Source: an uncultured Roseburia sp.
Lineage (GTDB): Bacteria; Bacillota; Clostridia; Lachnospirales; Lachnospiraceae
Assembly (NCBI GenBank): GCA_905206195.1
Contig: CAJLGN010000126.1
Span: 1-5,346 of the forward strand
Direction: 5' to 3'
Length of the DNA: 5,346 nt
Shown: piece by piece, positions 1-5,346 of the stretch
Layout: every line of letters begins with the position of its first letter
How positions within the stretch are numbered: position 1 is the first letter of the stretch
Notes under the pieces: generated by a model
The model's database searches: none
What the model was told of the DNA's origin: nothing
Seen by the model: the letters and a program-made list of their open reading frames with translations, nothing else
Program-made: the position numbers and the translations under genes

Positions 1-133
1 ATAAGTCGGCCGAGAAGATCGTGAAGACCGTGAAGAGCACGGGAGCCGTAGTCAGGCCGAACAAATATCCCATCTTGTCACGGATACCGAACGGTCTTAC
101 ATTCTGCTCTGTACTATTTTTTGATACTGCCAT
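1..133 (-). CDS. N-terminus of a probable GPH-type (MelB-like) sugar or hexuronide:cation symporter, partial
   Basis: Only the first 44 codons lie in the window; the gene runs off the left edge. A short polar head with RPFGIRDKMGYLFG (residues 13-26) is followed by a hydrophobic run (LTTAPVLFTVFTIF) that looks like the first membrane helix. FGIRDKxGYxFG just before helix 1 is what I recall from glycoside-pentoside-hexuronide:cation symporters of Firmicutes, inner-membrane carriers that often sit beside a glycosidase. In most of these the Gly is followed by Asp-Phe-Gly-Asn-Asp, which is not seen here, so the family call is provisional and another MFS-type carrier is possible. ATG 133 has AGAGGAG five bases upstream. 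The 122-base gap after GH3 is the widest in the cluster. The context suggests import of the GH3 substrate or of a hexuronate. Confidence 0.6.
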   Translation of the reverse strand, partial: MAVSKNSTEQNVRPFGIRDKMGYLFGLTTAPVLFTVFTIFSADL

Positions 134-138
134 AGTAA

Positions 139-145
139 CTCCTCT
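139..145 (-). promoter_or_regulatory. Ribosome binding site of the transporter gene
   Basis: Minus-strand AGAGGAG, five bases ahead of ATG 133. It lies only nine bases after the 3' arm of the stem-loop, so folding upstream could influence ribosome access. It is the main reason to place the transporter start at 133, although the same frame is open further upstream. Confidence 0.7.
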
Positions 146-154
146 CTCAAAACC

Positions 155-195
155 GGGGAGACGGCGCTGTGCCAGCGCATATCTGTCATCTCCCC
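155..195 (-). other. Nested stem-loop between the GH3 and transporter genes
   Basis: Two perfect inverted repeats sit one inside the other. The outer arms are GGGGAGA and TCTCCCC (155-161 with 189-195, seven base pairs). The inner arms are GCGCTG and CAGCGC (164-169 with 173-178, six pairs) around a three-base loop. Between them lie ten unpaired bases on the 5' side and two on the 3' side of the minus-strand transcript. After the 3' arm the transcript reads GG then only UUUU (149-152), so it is a weak candidate for an intrinsic terminator. It could instead be an attenuator, an mRNA-stability or processing hairpin that lowers transporter expression relative to the genes before it, or a copy of a dispersed repeat. 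The repeats are seen directly; the function is inferred. Confidence 0.55.
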
Positions 196-255
196 ACATT
201 TCATAGAACCTGTGTCTGCCCACAACCTCCCCCACGCTCTGGACATTGTCTCCTT

Positions 256-2043
256 TTAGCGGTGTGTATCCCACAGTCCACAATAAGAATCCACCGGATC
301 CTCACCGTAGAATGCGGCCTTTCCAATCATGAGCTTTTCAATGAGCGCATCGAAAGTCTGCTCCTGGCTGTCGTAGGTGTTGATGTAAGTCCGCGCCTGC
401 GGAATATCAGCCAGCACGAATGGCTGTCCACATCCGACCACCACGACCGGAAGCTCAAATACATACCACGGAATCTCTCCGCCACCCTTGCTCATGCCAA
501 ATCCCGGTCTTGCCACCGGCTGGAAGCCTCCCGCGATATCCACAAGCGTGATGATCAGATCCTGGTTTTCCACGAACTCCTTGATCTCCGTCTTTCCTGC
601 AAAGTACATATTGATGTCGACCTTCTCGCCGGCAGCTGCGCGCTTTGCAAGCTGATCCAGCGGGCTCTCGTAGATAAATGCATCAAAGCCCCTCTCAATG
701 AGCTTATCGCGCAGCGTCTCCGCCGGGCTCTTCTTGCCGCCGCCCATGAATTTTTCCATCATGGTGCCGAGCACCCCGGCGGAAAGCCCCTTCACGGACA
801 CGATCATGATTCTCTTATAGCGCTCCGGAATGACGGGAAGCACATCCTCGTCCTTGTACTTTACAAGAGTGATGGCCCTGTCGGAAATCTCTCTTGCCAT
901 CGCCTTGTGCTCCTCGCACCCGACGGTCTGCTCCATGATCTCCACGGGAGGAACAATCTCGCTCTTTGCTTTTTTGTGGAGCCCCATGTGCGCTTTCAGC
1001 GCGAGAATGCGGTGCAGGGCGTCGCTCAAACGCTCCTCCGTGATAATGCCGTTTTCGTACCCTGCCATCATACTCGCAAAGTCCTCGTCCATCTCGTTGA
1101 AGAACAAGAACATATCCACGCCGGCAGCGATAGTTCTCGGCAGCATCTCGCTGCGCTTCATACAGCAGGTCAGCCCCACCATGTGGGAGGCATCTGTGAG
1201 CACCATGCCGTTAAAACCGAGCTTGCCCCGGAGAAGTCCCTCGATCAACTCTGGTGATAAGGTCGCAGGCATGATCTCCTCATCCTTGATGTCCGGGTTG
1301 AAATGTCTGGTGTACGCAGGCTGCATGATATGTCCCGCCATGATCGCCTCGAGTCCATTGTCGATCAGGTTCTGATACACCTTGCCAAAGCTCGCATCCC
1401 ACTCCTCACAGCTCATGTCATTGACACTGTTCGCCACGTGCTGATCGCGGAAATCCAGTCCGTCTCCCGGAAAATGTTTCGCTGCACAGCAGAATCCCAC
1501 ATTCGTGTGCGCGCCGTCCATGTACGCCTTTGTCATCTCGCAGACGCGGTCCACATCGTTTCCGTAAGTGCGCAGTCCAATGACCGGGTTCTCCCAGTTG
1601 TAGAGGATATCGCTGACAGGGGCGAAAGATAAGTTGCATCCTATCGCCGCCGCCTCCTTGTTGGACATCCGCCCCAGCTCGTACGCGTACTTCACATCTC
1701 TCGTGGCACCGATCTTGGTCTGCGGAGCGATCATGGTTCCGTCCGTGCACGCGCCATTTCCACCGTTCTCGGTGTTACATGCGATAATCAGCGGGAGCTT
1801 GCTGTTCTCCTGCAGGATGTGGTTCTGCTCGCGCACCTCCGCCCCGCTCGCAGGGTTATAGCGGATGCCGCCAATGTGGTACTTCTCCACCGTCATCTTC
1901 AAGTAGTCCTCATCCCTGGAGGATCCCATGTTAAAAAACAGCTGCCCAATCTTCTCCTCTTTCGTCATACCCGCGATGGTATCCTCCACCCATTTACAAT
2001 CCTCATCGGACAGGTAAAACGGTTTTGCTTTCATATCTACCAC
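256..2043 (-). CDS. Glycoside hydrolase family 3, NagZ-like His/Asp type, two-domain, cytosolic
   Basis: A 595-residue retaining exo-acting beta-glycosidase. The TIM-barrel domain covers about 20-355 and an alpha/beta-sandwich domain about 385-575. The nucleophile should be D284 in VLTDASHM. KHFPGDG (189-195) followed by RDQH (199-202) corresponds to the NagZ KHFPGHG…DSH loop, so D200-H202 is the likely acid/base dyad; the His of PGHG is Asp194 here. This loop places it in the NagZ-related branch (beta-N-acetylhexosaminidases and some glycoside phosphorylases) rather than among ordinary beta-glucosidases, but specificity cannot be read off. There is no signal peptide or anchor, so the substrate must be imported. 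Start is GTG at 2043: AGGAGG is nine bases upstream, against 18 for the ATG at 2034. The end (…DSYCGLWDTHR) looks complete. Position before a symporter gene and after uxuA/uxuB suggests it frees a sugar or uronic acid from an imported glycoside. Confidence 0.92.
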   Translation of the reverse strand: MVDMKAKPFYLSDEDCKWVEDTIAGMTKEEKIGQLFFNMGSSRDEDYLKMTVEKYHIGGIRYNPASGAEVREQNHILQENSKLPLIIACNTENGGNGACTDGTMIAPQTKIGATRDVKYAYELGRMSNKEAAAIGCNLSFAPVSDILYNWENPVIGLRTYGNDVDRVCEMTKAYMDGAHTNVGFCCAAKHFPGDGLDFRDQHVANSVNDMSCEEWDASFGKVYQNLIDNGLEAIMAGHIMQPAYTRHFNPDIKDEEIMPATLSPELIEGLLRGKLGFNGMVLTDASHMVGLTCCMKRSEMLPRTIAAGVDMFLFFNEMDEDFASMMAGYENGIITEERLSDALHRILALKAHMGLHKKAKSEIVPPVEIMEQTVGCEEHKAMAREISDRAITLVKYKDEDVLPVIPERYKRIMIVSVKGLSAGVLGTMMEKFMGGGKKSPAETLRDKLIERGFDAFIYESPLDQLAKRAAAGEKVDINMYFAGKTEIKEFVENQDLIITLVDIAGGFQPVARPGFGMSKGGGEIPWYVFELPVVVVGCGQPFVLADIPQARTYINTYDSQEQTFDALIEKLMIGKAAFYGEDPVDSYCGLWDTHR

Positions 2044-2052
2044 AGTAAAAAC

Positions 2053-2058
2053 CCTCCT
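2053..2058 (-). promoter_or_regulatory. Ribosome binding site that decides the GH3 GTG start
   Basis: Minus-strand AGGAGG (within AAAGGAGGG), nine bases ahead of GTG 2043 and 18 ahead of the in-frame ATG 2034. The spacing favours the GTG, adding Val-Asp-Met between the start residue and Lys5. It occupies most of the 27-base gap after the thioesterase stop, which leaves no room for a separate promoter. Confidence 0.75.
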
Positions 2059-2070
2059 TTTCTCAAATGA

Positions 2071-2475
2071 TCACTTCTGATCTGTGTAATACATTGTGAA
2101 TGTTGCATCCGCAATGTGGTTGTCTTTATCGTCAAAAACCTCAACCAAAAACTTTCCCATGGTGCGCCCGGATTTCCGCTCCTTCACGATCGCCCTTAAG
2201 GTGCTCTCTGGCATTCCCGGTCGATAGTAATGGATCGCACCGTCCAGCGTGACCGCCCTCCTTTTCCCATATGCCACATAAGTGCCGACCGCCGTGTCAC
2301 ACAGTGTAAAAATTGTGCCTCCATGTACGATTCCAAATGGATTCAGCAGCTGTTGTGTCACCTTCACCTCCAGCGAGAAGCGCCCCTCCTCATCCACATT
2401 TATGGTGTGCATGCCAAGCAGCTGATGCAGCCCACCCTTACCGTCTTCTATTCCTCTGATTTCCTCAATTGTCAT
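2071..2475 (-). CDS. PaaI-like hotdog-fold acyl-CoA thioesterase
   Basis: A 134-residue single hotdog domain of the PaaI/4HBT type, which hydrolyses acyl-CoA or aryl-CoA thioesters as a homotetramer in the cytosol. Counting from the start chosen here, the signature is NPFGIVHGG (45-53) followed by TIFTLCDTAVG; D60 sits where PaaI enzymes carry their catalytic Asp, and LNPFG occupies the usual substrate-loop position. The C-terminal strands (AIVKERKSGRTMGKFLVEVFD) are typical of the family. An in-frame ATG at 2496 would add seven residues (MTGGGTV), but the gene's Shine-Dalgarno site lies inside that extension and no good site precedes 2496, so 2475 is preferred. It follows the HAD gene by 40 bases and precedes GH3 by 27. 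There is no CoA thioester in glucuronate breakdown, so the true substrate cannot be told; a general CoA-salvage or detoxification role is possible. Confidence 0.87.
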   Translation of the reverse strand: MTIEEIRGIEDGKGGLHQLLGMHTINVDEEGRFSLEVKVTQQLLNPFGIVHGGTIFTLCDTAVGTYVAYGKRRAVTLDGAIHYYRPGMPESTLRAIVKERKSGRTMGKFLVEVFDDKDNHIADATFTMYYTDQK

Positions 2476-2482
2476 GACAGTT

Positions 2483-2490
2483 CCCCCTCC
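2483..2490 (-). promoter_or_regulatory. Ribosome binding site that decides the thioesterase start
   Basis: Minus-strand GGAGGGGG ends seven bases before the ATG at 2475 (its GGAGG core ends ten before). It lies within what would be codons 3-5 if translation began at the upstream ATG 2496. Shine-Dalgarno sites inside a coding start are rarely meaningful, so this argues for the shorter protein. Confidence 0.75.
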
Positions 2491-2515
2491 AGTCATCTCA
2501 TCTTATAGTACACAC

Positions 2516-3355
2516 TCACATATTCAGATTTTTCTCAAACATTCCAATCAGGCTGTTCTGGTAGTCCGCGTCAAAGGCTCCCTCCAAAAGCTTCGGGAAC
2601 GCCTCGTCCAAAAGCTTTGCCCAGCTTTCACCCTCCTTCCCCACAAGAATCGGGTAGAACCAGACGCCGTTTTTCTTGGCCGCATCCAGATCCCCGGGCG
2701 CATCCCCAACCATCAGCATATTGTTCGGGTCATAGCCCTTTTTCAGAAGCTCGCCGATGCAAAACGCCTTTGAACCCGCCTCCTGCGTCAGAAGTACCCG
2801 GCAGTCATCCTCCAGACTGTGCTTTCTCCACTCAGCCTCCACCGCCTCCTGATTGGCGGAGGAGACAGCCGCGAGATCCGCCTGCTTGCACATCTCATCC
2901 ATCGCCCACTTCACATTTGGAAACGGCATATCGTTTGCCGGAAGCCCGTGGATCGCGCGGTTCGTGCGGATACTCCACAAAAGCGCTTTCTCGATACAAG
3001 GATTCCCGCTCTTTTGTGTCAGGGCGAGGAGCGCAGGGTTGGAAAGTTCCTCCGCCTCCCGCGTCCACGCCGAAAATTCTTCCAGTCCCTCCGTGTGGCA
3101 GTAGCCCTTTTGCCCCGCCTCAAAAAGTGCCAATGCCAGTCCCTTGAAGCGGTTGATTCCCCTGGTCTTCGAATACAGATTGATCCTGAGCCATATCTCC
3201 ATGCACGCATCAAAATACTCCGTCAGCCCGTAGGTGGAAATCCACTGCGGACCAAAACACTCCCGGTGCTTTACCTCCATCGTGTCCATCGCACAGCCGT
3301 CGCTGTCGATGCAGACCATGTATTCACTCGTTTTTTCAAAATTGACGTAACTCAT
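2516..3355 (-). CDS. HAD-superfamily hydrolase with a large helical cap, substrate unknown
   Basis: A 279-residue cytosolic protein with all four haloacid-dehalogenase motifs: motif I DSDG with nucleophile D17 and acid/base D19, motif II Ser at 165 (AVSSAN), motif III K196 (EAGSKAF) and motif IV GDAPGDLD with D218 and D222. The motif I to II distance, about 145 residues, is filled by a predominantly helical insert, a large C1-type cap that would set substrate choice; it contains a conserved-looking SKTRGINRFKGL stretch (62-73). Most such enzymes remove phosphate from small molecules such as sugar phosphates. Motif I is DxDG rather than the commoner DxDxT/V, but both aspartates are kept, so activity is expected. 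The ATG at 3355 has GGAGG four bases upstream. It lies 52 bases after the fructuronate reductase and 40 bases before the thioesterase. No step of the Ashwell pathway needs a phosphatase, so its role is open. Confidence 0.85.
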   Translation of the reverse strand: MSYVNFEKTSEYMVCIDSDGCAMDTMEVKHRECFGPQWISTYGLTEYFDACMEIWLRINLYSKTRGINRFKGLALALFEAGQKGYCHTEGLEEFSAWTREAEELSNPALLALTQKSGNPCIEKALLWSIRTNRAIHGLPANDMPFPNVKWAMDEMCKQADLAAVSSANQEAVEAEWRKHSLEDDCRVLLTQEAGSKAFCIGELLKKGYDPNNMLMVGDAPGDLDAAKKNGVWFYPILVGKEGESWAKLLDEAFPKLLEGAFDADYQNSLIGMFEKNLNM

Positions 3356-3358
3356 AAT

Positions 3359-3364
3359 CCCTCC
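3359..3364 (-). promoter_or_regulatory. Ribosome binding site of the HAD hydrolase gene
   Basis: Minus-strand GGAGGG, three bases ahead of the ATG at 3355 (four if only GGAGG is counted). Spacing is a little short but the match is strong, and it supports the first ATG over the internal one at residue 13, which would leave only three residues before nucleophile D17. Confidence 0.7.
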
Positions 3365-3407
3365 ATGCAGCTACTCTCACATAAAGATCCAACCGCGCGA
3401 AAGTACG

Positions 3408-4253
3408 CTAGACCCCTGCATACGCTGCAAATGCCCCGTCCACCGGAATGCAGACGCCGCTGACAAAACTGCTCGCCTCAGAAGAGGCCAAAAACAGCAG
3501 GGCACCCAGCAGCTCCTCCGGCTCGCCGAATCGATCCATCGGCGTTCCAGCCAGAATCTTTCCGGTTCTTGCGGTTGGTGTTCCATCCTCGTTGAACAAA
3601 AGATTCTTGTTCTGCGCTGTGGCAAGAAATCCCGGCGCGATTGCGTTGCAGCGAATCCCCACCTTGGAAAAATACACGGCGAGCCATTCTGTAAAGTTTA
3701 CAATCGCCGCTTTTGCCCCCGAGTATGCAGGAATCTTAGTCAGCGGTGTGTAGGCGTTCATGGAGGCGATATTTATAATGTTCGCGCCCTTTTTGTTTAC
3801 CATGTCCTTCGCAAACACCTGCGTCGGAAGCAATGTTCCCATAAAGTTCAGACCAAACACAAAGGACACGCCGTCCGGATCCAGATCAAAAAACGTCTTC
3901 ATAGACCCCATATCCTCCGGCATAAAATACTCGTCGTCCGTGGTCGCCTTCGGGTTGTTCCCTCCCGCTCCGTTCACGAGAATGTCGCAGGTTCCAAAAT
4001 CCGCCGCGATCGCCTCTCTCGCCTCCTCGACGCTCGCCCGCTCCAAAACATTGCACTTGTAGCCCTTTGCAGTGTAACCCTGCGCCACGATCGCATCCGC
4101 ATTCTTCTGTGCCGCCTCCTCATTTAAATCGAGCAGCGCAACCTTCGCGCCCGACGCGGCGAGCGCCTCCGCCATGACGGAGCAGATCACGCCGCCCGCT
4201 CCCGTCACGACTGCAACTTTTCCTGCCAAATCAACCTGTACTGGTAACTTCAT
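3408..4253 (-). CDS. uxuB: SDR-family D-fructuronate reductase (D-mannonate oxidoreductase), YjmF/UxuB type
   Basis: Expected to reduce D-fructuronate to D-mannonate with NAD(P)H, the step before UxuA. The 281-residue protein is a classical short-chain dehydrogenase. The Rossmann nucleotide loop is TGAGGVIC at 17-24, an acidic residue (D42) ends beta-2, NGAG is at 94-97, catalytic-tetrad Asn is N136, Ser is S164 (NIASMNAY), and the YxxxK pair is Y177/K181. PGF (207-209) and a 30-residue substrate-loop segment before GKILAGTPMDRFGEPEEL follow. The last Gly of the classical TGxxxGxG is Cys24 and the middle one Val22; Val is usual for this subgroup as I recall it, Cys less certain. The ATG at 4253 has AGGAGG nine bases upstream. 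Substrate is inferred from subfamily and from following uxuA directly; another sugar-acid SDR activity is possible. It is unrelated in fold to E. coli UxuB, a long-chain polyol dehydrogenase. Confidence 0.88.
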   Translation of the reverse strand: MKLPVQVDLAGKVAVVTGAGGVICSVMAEALAASGAKVALLDLNEEAAQKNADAIVAQGYTAKGYKCNVLERASVEEAREAIAADFGTCDILVNGAGGNNPKATTDDEYFMPEDMGSMKTFFDLDPDGVSFVFGLNFMGTLLPTQVFAKDMVNKKGANIINIASMNAYTPLTKIPAYSGAKAAIVNFTEWLAVYFSKVGIRCNAIAPGFLATAQNKNLLFNEDGTPTARTGKILAGTPMDRFGEPEELLGALLFLASSEASSFVSGVCIPVDGAFAAYAGV

Positions 4254-4262
4254 ACTCCCAAT

Positions 4263-4268
4263 CCTCCT
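4263..4268 (-). promoter_or_regulatory. Ribosome binding site of the SDR reductase gene
   Basis: On the minus strand this reads AGGAGG, nine bases ahead of the ATG at 4253. It fixes the start and makes a promoter-only role for the 65-base gap unlikely. The same gap contains an A/T-rich TTTATAAATTTT stretch, but no convincing -35/-10 pair and no terminator hairpin, so read-through from uxuA is expected. Confidence 0.8.
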
Positions 4269-4318
4269 GAAAATTTATAAAAGTGCTCTGACAACAAATA
4301 CTGCTTTCACACCCTGCT

Positions 4319-5346
4319 CTATCTCGGGAACGCCTTCTCAACCGCCTCGAAAAGTCCGTTGATATAGGTCGCGCCGAGCGCGCGGTCATAGAGTCCGTAA
4401 CCCGGTCTTCCAGTCTCGCCCCAGATCATTCTCCCGTGATCCGGTCTCACATATCCGGTAAATCCGTTCTCGTGCAGCGCCTTTACGATCTCGTACATAT
4501 CGAGAGAACCACAGCAGGAAAGATGTGCTCTCTCCTCAAATCCGTTGTCCAAAACCGCCACGTTTCTAAGGTGTGCAAAGTGGATTCTTCCCATCGCCGC
4601 ATACTTTGCAGCCATCTCTGCGACATCGTTCTTGTTTGAGCAGCCGAGAGAACCGGTACATAACGTAATGCCGCTGTGCGGATCGTCCACCAGGCTTAAA
4701 AAGCGATCGATATTATCTTTGCAGGTGATAATTCTCGGAAGCCCAAAAATACTCCAGCACGGATCATCCTCGTGAATCGCCATGTTCACATCGCACTCCG
4801 CCGCCACCGGAATAATCTTCTGCAGAAAATACTGCAGATTGTTCCAAAGATCATCCTCTGACATCGCATTGTACTCCGCCACGACCTTCTTTAATTCTTC
4901 TCTCGAATAGCTGGAATCCCATCCCGGAAGCGTCAGGTCACTGTCACTCTCAAGCGGATTCACCGCGTCCACCTGCTCCTGATAATAGACAAGGGACGTG
5001 GAGCCATCTGGAAGCTCATGATCCAGCTGGGTTCTGGTCCAGTCAAACACCGGCATAAAATTATAGCAGATGCACTTTACTCCCGCTTTCGCCACACGGC
5101 GGATATTCTCACAGTAATTCTCAATATATTGATCGCGGCTTGGTTTTCCCAGTTTGATATCCTCATGAACCGGAATACTCTCAATGACTTCAAAATGAAG
5201 TCCCACACCCTCAACCTGACTTTTTAATCTGGCAATGCTCTCCTCACTCCAAACCTCCCCGACAGGCACGTCGTAGACAGCTGTCACGATGGAATGCATC
5301 CCGGGAATCTGACGGATGTTCTGCAAGGTCACCTTGTCATCCTCCC
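4319..5346 (-). CDS. uxuA: Mannonate dehydratase UxuA, 5' end cut by the window
   Basis: Dehydrates D-mannonate to 2-keto-3-deoxy-D-gluconate in the cytosolic glucuronate (Ashwell) pathway; the family is a Mn2+/Fe2+-dependent TIM barrel. Counting from the GTG at 5332, visible signatures are [12 protein letters not shown] (89-100), AIHEDDP (185-191), LCTGSLG (224-230), FAHLRN (252-257), [11 protein letters not shown] (296-306) and [10 protein letters not shown] (311-320). H187, C225, H254 and D298 match the family's metal ligands, and H299 follows directly. The GTG is probably not the real start: the frame stays open to the window edge and reads E-D-D-K-V-T-L, matching the usual UxuA N-terminus (…YG-x-D-D-x-V-T-L…), so roughly a dozen residues lie outside. 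The TAG stop is at 4319-4321. It is the first gene seen here; the SDR reductase starts 65 bases downstream. Identification is very secure. Confidence 0.97.
   Translation of the reverse strand, partial: EDDKVTLQNIRQIPGMHSIVTAVYDVPVGEVWSEESIARLKSQVEGVGLHFEVIESIPVHEDIKLGKPSRDQYIENYCENIRRVAKAGVKCICYNFMPVFDWTRTQLDHELPDGSTSLVYYQEQVDAVNPLESDSDLTLPGWDSSYSREELKKVVAEYNAMSEDDLWNNLQYFLQKIIPVAAECDVNMAIHEDDPCWSIFGLPRIITCKDNIDRFLSLVDDPHSGITLCTGSLGCSNKNDVAEMAAKYAAMGRIHFAHLRNVAVLDNGFEERAHLSCCGSLDMYEIVKALHENGFTGYVRPDHGRMIWGETGRPGYGLYDRALGATYINGLFEAVEKAFPR

Larger units (their letters stand above)
97..246 (-). other. Doubtful 49-codon open frame overlapping the transporter start
   Basis: An ATG at 246, three bases after AGGAG (250-254) and just past the GH3 stop, opens a frame of 49 codons (MSRAWGRLWADTG… to …KIVQSRM) that ends with TAA at 97-99, inside the transporter gene in another frame. 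The Shine-Dalgarno match is good but its spacing is short. The peptide is rich in Trp, Arg and Met, resembles nothing I recognise, and its second half crosses the stem-loop. It could be a leader peptide coupling GH3 and transporter translation, but chance is the simpler explanation; treat it as unproven. Confidence 0.2.

Noticed and set aside
19..60. Possible frameshift in the transporter right after GYLFG, because the expected Asp-Phe-Gly-Asn-Asp is absent
   Set aside because: The frame in use gives a good hydrophobic membrane helix and no stop, while the alternative frame gives a polar His/Arg-rich peptide; no evidence for a break.
149..195. Intrinsic terminator ending the operon after GH3
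   Set aside because: The stem is strong but the U-run is only four and separated from it by GG, and a gene with a strong ribosome site follows at once; partial attenuation is the most that can be suggested.
169..1257. A 362-codon open frame on the plus strand opposite the GH3 gene
   Set aside because: It is antisense to a clearly homologous GH3 gene, is rich in His, Arg, Leu and Cys with no recognisable domain, and is explained by the codon use of the real gene.
1418..1750. A minus-strand 110-codon frame inside the GH3 gene in another frame
   Set aside because: It lies wholly within conserved GH3 barrel sequence (including the catalytic loop) and its Arg/Gly-rich translation is a frame-shifted shadow.
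2819..3463. A 214-codon plus-strand open frame opposite the HAD gene
   Set aside because: Low-complexity, basic and Leu/His-rich translation with no motif; it spans the HAD gene and the gap beyond and is a mirror of the real coding strand.
4254..4318. Possible internal promoter between uxuA and the reductase gene (A/T-rich TATAAA-like stretch)
   Set aside because: No -35 element at a usual distance, and the region is short and filled by a strong ribosome site; the stretch is too weak to call.

Overview
The window carries six genes, all on the minus strand and tightly spaced, so it reads as one transcription unit running from right to left. In transcription order they are: mannonate dehydratase (uxuA, 5' end cut by the right edge), an SDR-type fructuronate reductase (uxuB/yjmF-like), a HAD-superfamily hydrolase, a PaaI-like hotdog thioesterase, a two-domain glycoside hydrolase of family 3, and the first 44 codons of a probable sugar/hexuronide:cation symporter cut by the left edge. 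Gaps are 65, 52, 40, 27 and 122 bases, and each internal gene has a purine-rich Shine-Dalgarno site just ahead of it. No gene-free stretch exceeds 300 bases.

The organism is most likely a gut-type Firmicute, probably a Lachnospiraceae/Clostridium cluster XIVa relative. This rests on the strong GGAGG-type ribosome binding sites, the Bacillus/Clostridium style of pairing UxuA with an SDR fructuronate reductase (rather than the long-chain UxuB of E. coli), the GH3 subtype, and a base composition that looks near or slightly above 50% G+C by eye. This is recognition from memory; no database search was made.

The uxuA and uxuB products form the middle of the Ashwell glucuronate route: D-fructuronate is reduced to D-mannonate, which is dehydrated to 2-keto-3-deoxygluconate (KDG). 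The GH3 enzyme has no signal peptide and presumably trims an imported glycoside in the cytoplasm; the transporter would bring in the glycoside or hexuronate. Glucuronate isomerase (uxaC), KDG kinase and KDPG aldolase, and a regulator are not in the window. The HAD hydrolase and the thioesterase have no assigned step in this pathway and are the functional puzzle of the locus.

The most structured non-coding piece is the 122-base gap between the GH3 gene and the transporter. It holds a nested perfect inverted repeat (155-195) and is open in two reading frames. I see no CRISPR array, tRNA, rRNA, insertion sequence or phage gene. Overall this looks like a normal sugar-acid catabolic operon with a few unexplained passengers, rather than a dramatic new system.
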